Shown here: positions 1 through 7,617 of the stretch, one piece after another
Numbering within the stretch: position 1 is the first letter of the stretch
Layout of the letters: every line of letters begins with the position of its first letter
Assembly (NCBI RefSeq): GCF_016658545.1
Contig: NZ_JACVZC010000058.1
Span: forward strand, 1-36,625
DNA: 36,625 nt
Reading direction: 5' to 3'
DNA from: Pseudomonas sp. S37
Lineage (GTDB): Bacteria > Pseudomonadota > Gammaproteobacteria > Pseudomonadales > Pseudomonadaceae
Position numbers and translations under genes: made by a program
The notes under the pieces: generated by a model
What the model was told of the DNA's origin: nothing
What the model saw: the letters and a program-made list of their open reading frames with translations, nothing else
Databases searched by the model: none

Positions 1-12
1 CCCCCCCCCCCC
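1..12. other. Terminal poly-C run
   Basis: Twelve consecutive C residues open the window, followed by C-rich sequence to about position 35. No biological role is apparent. With the much longer G/C runs at the right end it suggests low-quality contig ends rather than real sequence. Confidence 0.6.
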
Positions 13-112
13 GCCCTGCCCAAACCCCCGGCCCACGGTGTTATAGCCGCCATTGCCGTGTGCAAGAGCCCGTCCAAAGAGCCTGGCTGACAAAACAACA
101 AATGGAGGCGCC

Positions 113-283
113 ATGTACGCCGATCACTCCGCCTTTCAAGGCCCACACCACAGGATCGCTGCGTTTTTTCCCAAGGAAACGATGCAACGCGTTGACGCCT
201 GCGCGTTTGCAGGGGTATACAGTGCGCCGCGTTTTACCTGTGACCCTCTTGCGTACCGCGCACTCTTGATCACACCCGGCTGA
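113..283 (+). CDS. Candidate 56-residue small ORF upstream of aroP
   Basis: The stretch from 13 to 405 holds no recognisable gene. The one candidate is a 56-codon frame starting MYADHSAFQG. It begins four bases after a strong Shine-Dalgarno core (GGAGG at 104-108) and ends 122 bases before the permease start. The product has no domain, signal peptide or membrane segment that I recognise. It could be a leader peptide, a degraded gene end or chance. Only the ribosome binding site supports it. Confidence 0.2.
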   Translation: MYADHSAFQGPHHRIAAFFPKETMQRVDACAFAGVYSAPRFTCDPLAYRALLITPG

Positions 284-380
284 GCCGCTTGCGGCGTTAA
301 CCGAGATCAGGAAACCCAAGGTAACCACCTTGCCCATTCCGCTGCGCCACGAGCGCGGTGGGTCCGATTCCGTCACAGAT

Positions 381-388
381 AAAAACAA
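381..388 (+). promoter_or_regulatory. Candidate Crc/Hfq CA motif in the aroP leader
   Basis: AAAAACAA fits the AANAANAA pattern bound by Hfq with Crc in Pseudomonas catabolite repression. It lies just 5' of the Shine-Dalgarno AGGTGA (392-397) of the permease gene, where binding would block ribosome loading. Amino acid transporters are typical Crc targets. The assignment rests on sequence pattern and position only. Confidence 0.45.
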
Positions 389-405
389 TGCAGGTGACTT
401 CGTTC

Positions 406-1824
406 ATGAGTGGACAAAACATGCATTCAGGCGAGCTAAAGCGGGGCCTGAAGAACCGCCACATCCAGTTGATCGCCCTCGGCGGTGCAATTGGTACCGG
501 CCTGTTCCTCGGCTCGGCAGGCGTGATGAAATCCGCCGGCCCGTCGATGATCCTCGGCTACGCCATCTGCGGCTTCATCGCCTTCATGATCATGCGCCAG
601 CTTGGCGAAATGATCGTCGAAGAGCCGGTGGCCGGTTCGTTCAGCCACTTTGCCCACACTTACTGGGGTGGTTTCGCCGGCTTCCTGTCGGGCTGGAACT
701 GCTGGGTGCTGTACATCCTGGTGGGCATGTCGGAGCTGTCGGCGGTCGGCAAGTATGTCCACTACTGGTGGCCGGAGATCCCGACCTGGGTTACCGCCGC
801 TGCGTTCTTCGTGCTGATCAACGCCATCAACCTGATGAACGTGAAGTTCTTCGGTGAGGCCGAGTTCTGGTTCGCCATTATCAAGGTGGTTGCCATCGTC
901 AGCATGATCGGCCTGGGTGCCTACCTGTTGACCAGCGGCAATGGCGGCCCTGAGGCCACCGTGGCCAACCTGTGGTCGCATGGCGGGTTCTTCCCGAACG
1001 GTGTCAGCGGGCTGGTGATGGCCCTGGCCTTCATCATGTTCTCCTTCGGTGGCCTGGAAATGCTCGGCTTTACCGCTGCCGAGGCCGACAAGCCAAAAAC
1101 CGTGATCCCCAAAGCCATCAACCAGGTCATCTACCGCATTCTGATCTTCTATGTCGGTGCCCTGGTGGTGCTGCTGTCGCTGACCCCGTGGGACAACCTG
1201 GTCGCCAGCATCGACGCGTCCGGTGGCAGCTACGGCAGCAGCCCGTTCGTGCAGGTGTTCTCGCTGCTGGGCAGCGACGTCGCCGCCAACCTGCTGAACT
1301 TCGTGGTGCTGACCGCAGCGCTGTCGGTGTACAACAGCGGTACCTACTGCAACGCCCGCATGCTGCTGGGCATGGCTGAGCAGGGCGATGCCCCGGCGTC
1401 GCTGGCCAAAGTCGACAAGCGTGGCGTGCCGGTGCGTTCGATCCTGGTGTCGGCAGCGGTGACCCTGATCGCCGTGCTGCTCAACTACCTGATGCCGCAA
1501 AACGCCCTGGAACTGCTGATGTCGTTGGTGGTGGCGACCCTGGTGATCAACTGGGCGATGATCAGCTACTCGCACCTGAAGTTCCGCCAGCACCTGGACC
1601 GTACCGGCCAGAAGCCGCTGTTCAAGGCGCTGTGGTACCCGTACGGCAACTACGTGGTGCTGGCCTTCGTGGTACTGATCCTCGGCATCATGCTGATGAT
1701 TCCGGGTATTCAGGTGTCGGTATACGCGATTCCGGTCTGGCTATTCGCGATGTTCGTGGTGTACATGGTCAAGCCGCGTCGTCAGGCGCAGGCGGGTCGA
1801 GCTGCCGGTCACGCGGCCAAGTAA
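406..1824 (+). CDS. aroP: Aromatic amino acid permease, AroP type (APC superfamily)
   Basis: Inner-membrane proton-coupled symporter of the amino acid transporter (AAT) family, predicted to import phenylalanine, tyrosine and tryptophan. The 472-residue product starts MSGQNMHSGELKRGL and closely follows the E. coli AroP pattern: GLKNRHIQLIALGGAIGTGL in the first membrane segment, then MRQLGEMIVEEPVAGSFSHF and FSFGGLEMLGFTAAEADKPK. Twelve hydrophobic segments are visible. I chose ATG 406 because AGGTGA (392-397) sits eight bases upstream; ATGs at 388 and 421 are also in frame. The gene has its own terminator. A role in Phe/Tyr uptake fits phhAB and phhR, which lie about 11 kb away. Substrate specificity inside this family cannot be fixed by sequence alone; a proline- or histidine-type permease is the alternative. 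Confidence 0.9.
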   Translation: MSGQNMHSGELKRGLKNRHIQLIALGGAIGTGLFLGSAGVMKSAGPSMILGYAICGFIAFMIMRQLGEMIVEEPVAGSFSHFAHTYWGGFAGFLSGWNCWVLYILVGMSELSAVGKYVHYWWPEIPTWVTAAAFFVLINAINLMNVKFFGEAEFWFAIIKVVAIVSMIGLGAYLLTSGNGGPEATVANLWSHGGFFPNGVSGLVMALAFIMFSFGGLEMLGFTAAEADKPKTVIPKAINQVIYRILIFYVGALVVLLSLTPWDNLVASIDASGGSYGSSPFVQVFSLLGSDVAANLLNFVVLTAALSVYNSGTYCNARMLLGMAEQGDAPASLAKVDKRGVPVRSILVSAAVTLIAVLLNYLMPQNALELLMSLVVATLVINWAMISYSHLKFRQHLDRTGQKPLFKALWYPYGNYVVLAFVVLILGIMLMIPGIQVSVYAIPVWLFAMFVVYMVKPRRQAQAGRAAGHAAK

Positions 1825-1843
1825 GCCGCTGGAGCAACTCGTA

Positions 1844-1881
1844 AAACCCGAAGCCAGGTGACTGGCTTCGGGTTTTTTTTT
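1844..1881 (+). terminator. Rho-independent terminator of aroP
   Basis: A perfect 14-bp stem (1844-1857 with 1862-1875) closes on a GTGA loop and runs into nine T residues (1873-1881). It begins 20 bases after the aroP stop. It should insulate the following effector-like gene from permease transcription. Confidence 0.93.
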
Positions 1882-1990
1882 GCCTTGTCCCAAAGCCCGG
1901 CAGACGATGCCGGGTAGTAGCCGAATAGCGCCTGGTGCAGCCTCCCGTAGCCAATGCTGCAGCTATTTGCGAGCAGGGTTTCAGGCACAC

Positions 1991-4900
1991 ATGGCTACCG
2001 ACAATCTCCACTCCGCCCCGTCTGATGCAAGTGCGCAACTGCGCAGCTTTCAGGATGGCTTTATCGCCAGACGCCTTCCTGGCTGGTTGAAAAAACTCGA
2101 CCCTGCGCGGTTTGCCTTGCTGAGCGAGGCGTTGCACGCCGGGCTTGCAGCGCGTCGGCAGCTCTCTGCAATTCTTTCCAGGGTGCAAAACATCGATGAG
2201 TTCGCCAAGCAACGAATTGTCGATCGATTCGGGCTGAGTACGGCACCCGATAAGCTGTTTCTGCGGCAGTGGTACACCTATTCATCGCCCACCGTGCATT
2301 GGTTTACCAGTCGGCTACCGATTCAGGACCGCGACTGGTACGACACTTCATTGCTATGGGCGGCGTTACAGAATTTCAGCGATGACCACATCACGATGAA
2401 AGGCGATTGCGTGGTCGACATGGCCGGCAACAACGTTGCGCAGCTTTCAGCCACGGCATTTGTCCAGGCGTGCCGCAGTCTTGATATTGGGGGTAAATAC
2501 CAGCAGCACTTGCAATCTGTACTGCAGTCGCCAGGGGAGAACGGTGCTAACGGGCAAGGCTTTGCTCAATTGCTGCAAGGTCAGATACGTTCGATGATGC
2601 TGGTTGATGCTCTCAAGGCGCACTCGGATGGCGTGCTCAGTGAGGTGCAGCTGGAGTGGGTGATCGATGTTTATCGTCAAGGTCGCCCAGGCCGACTGGC
2701 AGGTGCGCCGGTGGTTGCCAGGAAGCTGCAGATACTGGGTTGCGAGCTCCAGCAGATTGTTGTGTTTGATGTGATCGATGAAGGGATCTTTCGTAATACC
2801 AGCCAAGCCGTGCTGGTTTACATACCTGCAGATCCGCAAGGCCCCTGGAGCGTGAGCAACGATCTCGACGCGTTTGCCCGCAGGGTGCTGGGACGTCGCT
2901 TGCGCGATGACCAGTATCGCAAGTTTTTCAGCCGTTTTGTGCGCAGGCGTGACAGCCAGCATTTTTTTACCGAAGTGCAGAAGCGACTGGGCGATGTCGC
3001 CGACTTTGCTACCCGAGACCTGGATCAACACATGACGCGTGACCTGGATTCGCTTTTCCAGGGGCTGGCGCATGGGCGGATCAGGCAGATCATGGATGAC
3101 GCTGCGATGATTGCGGTGCCTGTATCTCAGATCGACACTGCTGCGCAGGTGGAGCATGACCGGCGCATAGCCGCCGAGGGATGGGCGGGATTGACGCTTG
3201 CGAGCCTGTTTGTGCCGCAGCTGGGCGTGATCCTGCTGGCAGTGATGGCCTGGGACCTACTGGACGAGACGTTTCAAGCTGTGGCGGATTGGCGCGAGGG
3301 TGACGACGCTGCAGCGCTGGACCACCTGCTCAACGTGGGCAAGACCCTGGCCATGGTGGCGGCGGTAGGCGCTGCAGGTGTTGCCGTGCGACATGCGTGG
3401 CAACGTGCGGTGATGGTCGATGACATGGTGCCTGCTGTGTTGGAGGACGGCAGTGAAAAGCTGTGGAACCAGGATCTTGCGCCTTATGTAAGTCAGCCGC
3501 CACCGGTGACTGCGGTAGTTGATGCGCAGGAGATCTACCGTCAGGACGCGCAAAGCTGGATTGAGATGGATGGGGCTTACTACCAGGTAAGTGAGCGGGT
3601 TGACGGGGAGTGGTACCTTCGTCCGCACGCCAATCATTCGCCTCAGCTGGAGCACAATGGCGCCGGGGCATGGCGGCTCTGGAGCGAGCGGCCAGAGCAA
3701 TGGAGTGATACTCAACGGATGTTCAGCCGACTGGGCGGCCAATGCGCCCGGCTTCCGCGCAGCTTGGTTGACCATGTGATGGCCGTGCATGGCCTCAGCG
3801 ATCTGCATCTGAGGGCGTTGCACGTTTTTGGCCAGGCGCCGGAAGTTGAGCTGATTGATACGGTAAACCGGTTTCTGATTGCCGAGCGCGTGGCTGATCT
3901 GCAGCGAAGCTTGCGGTCCGGTGAGCGGATCGTGGACCAGCCTTTGTTGCTCAAGGCGCTTGAGCTCCCCGGTGCCGCCGGGTTGGCGGATGATGGCCTG
4001 GCGCAAGTCGTTGCCGATCATCGTCGGCAGTTGTTCCAGATGCTTTATGACCCTTTGGACGTTATGGATGAAACCACTCGTCCTCTGCGGCGGGCTTTTG
4101 CCAGCCTGCACCAACTGGCTGCGAAGCAGGTGGTGGAGGAAGCGAGTGAGGCCCAGCGCAGCCAGATGGCCGAATCGGGGCGTGTGCCGCTGACCATGGC
4201 GCTGGCTGCGCGGGAGCGGGTTTTGCGCATAAGGGTGGCGCGAGTGGGGGAAGGCTTGTGGATCGACGTGCCGCAGACGTTCGACTTTGCCAGGGCTGTG
4301 CTCAAGCTTGTGCAGGGGCTGCCTGGCGTGCCTGCTGACAAAAACTGGCACTTGATAGATGCGCAAGGCCGCTTGGCATTACCCGCGACCAGCAGCCAGT
4401 CCGCTGCATCAAGCTTGCTTTACCAAGACGGTGCATTCTGGTTGCGAGATGCGCAGGGCAACGATGAAAGTACACCCGGAGAGCTGTTTGAAACCTTGGC
4501 CGATACATTCAGCACAGCAGAGCGCGCTGCCATGGGGATTGAAGAGCCCTTTGCCGTCAACCTTCGGCAAGCAGTGGCGAGGCAGTGGTTAACAGGACGG
4601 CAGGGCATCGAAAAGCTGTTTGGCGGTGATCACCCTATGGCGTCCTTCTTGCTGCCCAAGCGTCTGGATGATGGCAGGATAGGTTATCCGCTTTCAGGTG
4701 GTGGTCGGCTGTTCGGCAGCCGCCCGCCCGCCGCGTTACCTGCCCGGCTACGAACGTTGTGCGCCGGCGCCAGTGACGAGCAGATCGAGGCGTGGCTCAG
4801 TGCAGCGGGGCCTGAGAATGCCGAGACGGCAATACGTGAATTTGAGAGCCAGCTTAAAACATTGAAAACAAGCTTGACGCGTTGGCAGCGGCTCGGTGCG

Positions 4901-6541
4901 TTCAAGCTTGAATGGTTGGCGCGTTATGGTTTTCGCAAAACACTGATTGCGCGGTGGCGTGTTTCGATCCTCGGAAAATTTCTGGATCTCAAGGTGCCAA
5001 GCGCGCTATGGGATATCGGAATGGGTTTTCAGCAACTTCCTGAGCTTCCGGAGCCCATCGTCTTCCCACACGTCACCCAGTTCGCGCTGAGAGACTCCGA
5101 GTTGACGGAAATTTCTGAGAAGTTTTTCCGTGCGTTCCCGAATTTGCAGGAACTAGACCTGACAAACGGTGAAATTCGCAACATTTCCTTGCCCCCCTTT
5201 CTTCGTGGCCAGTTGACGTCATTGGACGTGTCAGGGAACAGAATAAAACTGGACGCCCGGCAGGTGGAGGTGCTGGAGAGTTGCACGGCGCTGCGATACC
5301 TGAACTTGTCAAATAACCCACTGAAACGAGGGTTTTCAATCAGCGGGATGCCGGAGTTGAGGTCGTTGCTGCTTAATTCTACCGAACTCACGGCCCTGCC
5401 AGGGGGCGTATTGACGCACGGAAAATTGTCAAGGCTTGAACTGATTGAAAGTGCGGTCACTTCATTCAATGCAGACTTTTGGGCGGCACCGGTAGTGCGC
5501 GAGGGCAGATTTCGGATAGGTACGCATGGGGAAACAGAGAGGAATTGGTACGACCCTGAAAATGTTCTGAATCCTGTGCCTCAGCGTTATCTGTGGGCAG
5601 ACGCTATAGATCCGGAGTTCAGGGACGATCTGGAATCGTTATGGCAGAGTATCGAAGAGCTGCCCGGCTCGCATAATTTCTTTGACCTCCTCAAACGGTT
5701 GACCACGTCTGCACAGTTCGCGACTGACATCGGTGCGAATGAGCTTGTTTATCGGGTGCAGGCGATGATGGAGGCGATCAATGACGCCGGTGATTCGCTC
5801 GTGATCACAGAGGGTGAACTTGCCACGATCGTGGATAACAAACTGGCGGAGCAGGCCGGGTTGAATGCAGGCAGGGAAAAACTGATGGCCGATACCCGGA
5901 AGGAGTACAGCTTCAGGGCTGATTTCTTCAAGGAGTCAGAGGTCAATGCCTGTGGTGATGATGCGCTTTCTCATTTTATCGATCTTGAGATGAAAATCCA
6001 GACGTGGGGGCTTATCCGAAATAATGAAGCCCACTCGGAGGCAGAGTTGTTGAAGATCGGTGGTCAGTTTTGGCGGATGCAAAAGCTGGATGAGTTTGCC
6101 TGGAGGCATGCTTTCAGTTTGGGAATGGGGGCGAAGTCGGTCGACGTGCAGTTGATGTATCGAATCGAGTTGCACGATGACCTGCAACTTCCCATCCGTC
6201 GTCCTGTTATGCGCTTTACCGGTGAATTTGACCGAAGGGCTGTAGACCGTCCAGCGGTATTGAAGGATATCCGAGAGCATCAAGTGGTTGCGGAAATGGC
6301 GGCATGGTTTTGTGAGCAAGCGTATTGGCAAAAATACCTCGAGCGGACTTCGCCTGCACGCTTCAAGTTACCCGCGCAACGCGTCATCGAGAAAGCCGAA
6401 TTACAAGAGGCAGACGACATAGCGGGCATGGAGGCATTCAACAAATGGGAGAAGGGCTGGATGCGTGATCAGCGTATGGCGTTGACCGAGGCGGCCATGC
6501 AGCGCGCGGCATTTATGTGGAATGTGAACATACCCGGCTGA
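1991..6541 (+). CDS. NEL-type E3 ubiquitin ligase effector with toxin-like N-terminus and LRRs
   Basis: Product of 1516 residues starting MATDNLHSAP. The N-terminal two thirds resemble the dermonecrotic-toxin-like (DUF6543) region of large Pseudomonas LRR effectors, including a hydrophobic pair at about residues 398-420 and 449-467. Residues about 1028-1150 hold around five leucine-rich repeats (for example LQELDLTNGEI, LTSLDVSGNRI, LRYLNLSNNPL). From about 1198 follows a NEL-like alpha-helical domain with a CxD motif, Cys1321-Gly-Asp1323, the catalytic pattern of IpaH/SspH ligases, which transfer ubiquitin to host proteins through a Cys thioester. ATG 1991 was preferred to an upstream in-frame start that overlaps the aroP terminator; its Shine-Dalgarno is weak. 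There is no Sec signal and no neighbouring secretion genes. The gene is visibly less GC-rich than its neighbours, above all in its 3' third, which suggests acquisition or fast evolution. Activity, host target and export route are inferred. Confidence 0.85.
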   Translation: MATDNLHSAPSDASAQLRSFQDGFIARRLPGWLKKLDPARFALLSEALHAGLAARRQLSAILSRVQNIDEFAKQRIVDRFGLSTAPDKLFLRQWYTYSSPTVHWFTSRLPIQDRDWYDTSLLWAALQNFSDDHITMKGDCVVDMAGNNVAQLSATAFVQACRSLDIGGKYQQHLQSVLQSPGENGANGQGFAQLLQGQIRSMMLVDALKAHSDGVLSEVQLEWVIDVYRQGRPGRLAGAPVVARKLQILGCELQQIVVFDVIDEGIFRNTSQAVLVYIPADPQGPWSVSNDLDAFARRVLGRRLRDDQYRKFFSRFVRRRDSQHFFTEVQKRLGDVADFATRDLDQHMTRDLDSLFQGLAHGRIRQIMDDAAMIAVPVSQIDTAAQVEHDRRIAAEGWAGLTLASLFVPQLGVILLAVMAWDLLDETFQAVADWREGDDAAALDHLLNVGKTLAMVAAVGAAGVAVRHAWQRAVMVDDMVPAVLEDGSEKLWNQDLAPYVSQPPPVTAVVDAQEIYRQDAQSWIEMDGAYYQVSERVDGEWYLRPHANHSPQLEHNGAGAWRLWSERPEQWSDTQRMFSRLGGQCARLPRSLVDHVMAVHGLSDLHLRALHVFGQAPEVELIDTVNRFLIAERVADLQRSLRSGERIVDQPLLLKALELPGAAGLADDGLAQVVADHRRQLFQMLYDPLDVMDETTRPLRRAFASLHQLAAKQVVEEASEAQRSQMAESGRVPLTMALAARERVLRIRVARVGEGLWIDVPQTFDFARAVLKLVQGLPGVPADKNWHLIDAQGRLALPATSSQSAASSLLYQDGAFWLRDAQGNDESTPGELFETLADTFSTAERAAMGIEEPFAVNLRQAVARQWLTGRQGIEKLFGGDHPMASFLLPKRLDDGRIGYPLSGGGRLFGSRPPAALPARLRTLCAGASDEQIEAWLSAAGPENAETAIREFESQLKTLKTSLTRWQRLGAFKLEWLARYGFRKTLIARWRVSILGKFLDLKVPSALWDIGMGFQQLPELPEPIVFPHVTQFALRDSELTEISEKFFRAFPNLQELDLTNGEIRNISLPPFLRGQLTSLDVSGNRIKLDARQVEVLESCTALRYLNLSNNPLKRGFSISGMPELRSLLLNSTELTALPGGVLTHGKLSRLELIESAVTSFNADFWAAPVVREGRFRIGTHGETERNWYDPENVLNPVPQRYLWADAIDPEFRDDLESLWQSIEELPGSHNFFDLLKRLTTSAQFATDIGANELVYRVQAMMEAINDAGDSLVITEGELATIVDNKLAEQAGLNAGREKLMADTRKEYSFRADFFKESEVNACGDDALSHFIDLEMKIQTWGLIRNNEAHSEAELLKIGGQFWRMQKLDEFAWRHAFSLGMGAKSVDVQLMYRIELHDDLQLPIRRPVMRFTGEFDRRAVDRPAVLKDIREHQVVAEMAAWFCEQAYWQKYLERTSPARFKLPAQRVIEKAELQEADDIAGMEAFNKWEKGWMRDQRMALTEAAMQRAAFMWNVNIPG

Positions 6542-6580
6542 ATGATAGGGGCAGGCGCAAGTTCGGGGGATGCTTACTCC

Positions 6581-7465
6581 CTATATCTGCCCCAGCAGCC
6601 AGCCACGAAAAGCTTTCAGCGACGGCAGCGCTTCATTTCGCGAAGGGTAGACCAGGTAATAGCTACGCTGGCTGGCAATAGCGCTGCCTGGGCTGTACAA
6701 CTCGCCTGTGCTCAATTCCTCGTCAACCAGGATTCTTGGCACCAGGCCGATCCCGATCCCGGCCCGTACCGCCTGGATCAGGTGCGAGGTCAATTCGAAA
6801 CTTGGCCCCAACCGCATCGCCCGGTGCGGCAGGCCATGGTGCGAGAACCATTCGCCCCAGGCATGGGGGTTGTTGGCCACGTTGAGCAACACCTCCTGGC
6901 TGATGCGCGTCGGGCCCCAGCCCTGGCCATCGGCGCCGGCCTCAGGTGGCAGGATCACCACCAGCTCTTCGGCGTGCAGGCGATGGCAGATCAGCCCCGG
7001 CAGGTCGTGGCTGGCCACGCCGATGGCGGCGTCGATCTCGCTGGTATCGAAGTTGATGGCTTCGATGCGTGAATGAATGTGCACCAGCATGCCCGGGTGG
7101 GCGCTGTAGAACGCATGCAACCGCGGCAGCAGCCATTTCGAGCCGAAGGTGGGCAGGGTGGCCAGGCGCAAGGTGCCCACCCCCGACTGGTAGGCCAGCG
7201 CCTGCAGGGTAGCGCTGCGGATACGCCCCAGCGCCTCGCTGAGCTCGCGCTGGTACAGGCGGCCGACATCGGTCAACTGCACCTGCCGGCCCTCGCGGCG
7301 GAAAAGAGTCAGGCCCAACTGTTGCTCCAGAGCCTGCACCTGGCGGCTGACCGCACTCTGGGTCAGCGACAGTTCGGCGGCGGCGCGGGTGTAGCTTTCA
7401 TGCCGGGCGGCGGCCTCGAATGCCAGCAGCAACGACATGGACGGTGTCAGGTGGCGGTAATTCAT
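6581..7465 (-). CDS. LysR-family transcriptional regulator, GcvA-like
   Basis: DNA-binding regulator of 294 residues. The N-terminal winged helix-turn-helix covers about residues 6-65 (AFEAAARHESYTRAAAELSL, then TQSAVSRQVQALEQQLG), followed by a periplasmic-binding-protein-like effector domain from about residue 92. The LTPSMSLLLAFEAAARHES start and overall layout match the GcvA-like subgroup. It is divergent from the oxidase gene at 7618, with 152 bases between them, the usual arrangement for a LysR protein controlling its neighbour. A dyad ATAC-N13-GTAT at 7536-7556 in that gap is a weak operator candidate. It ends 39 bases from the stop of the convergent NEL gene. The inducer is unknown; the 2-hydroxyacid substrate of the neighbouring enzyme is a natural guess. 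Confidence 0.85.
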   Translation of the reverse strand: MNYRHLTPSMSLLLAFEAAARHESYTRAAAELSLTQSAVSRQVQALEQQLGLTLFRREGRQVQLTDVGRLYQRELSEALGRIRSATLQALAYQSGVGTLRLATLPTFGSKWLLPRLHAFYSAHPGMLVHIHSRIEAINFDTSEIDAAIGVASHDLPGLICHRLHAEELVVILPPEAGADGQGWGPTRISQEVLLNVANNPHAWGEWFSHHGLPHRAMRLGPSFELTSHLIQAVRAGIGIGLVPRILVDEELSTGELYSPGSAIASQRSYYLVYPSRNEALPSLKAFRGWLLGQI

Positions 7466-7617
7466 TCATAAAAGTCATTGATAGCGGCAGGATTATCCGT
7501 TTGCCCCTGAAGCCAAACTACAGGAACATTGGCCTATACGTCATCCCTGCATGTATTAACCCATGCCGGAACGACAGGAATCCCGTGAATTAGCCAATTT
7601 CAAGAGGCCATCCTTCG

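Noticed and set aside
436..1593. A 385-codon open frame antisense to aroP
   Set aside because: The composition is His/Gln/Arg-rich, as expected from reverse reading of a membrane protein gene.
1880..1990. Upstream extension of the NEL gene frame
   Set aside because: It would begin inside the T-run of the aroP terminator, with no ribosome binding site. ATG 1991 is preferred.
7536..7556. LysR operator for the oxidase promoter (ATAC-N13-GTAT)
   Set aside because: The spacing does not match the usual T-N11-A arrangement and a four-base dyad can occur by chance. It is mentioned only within the regulator entry.
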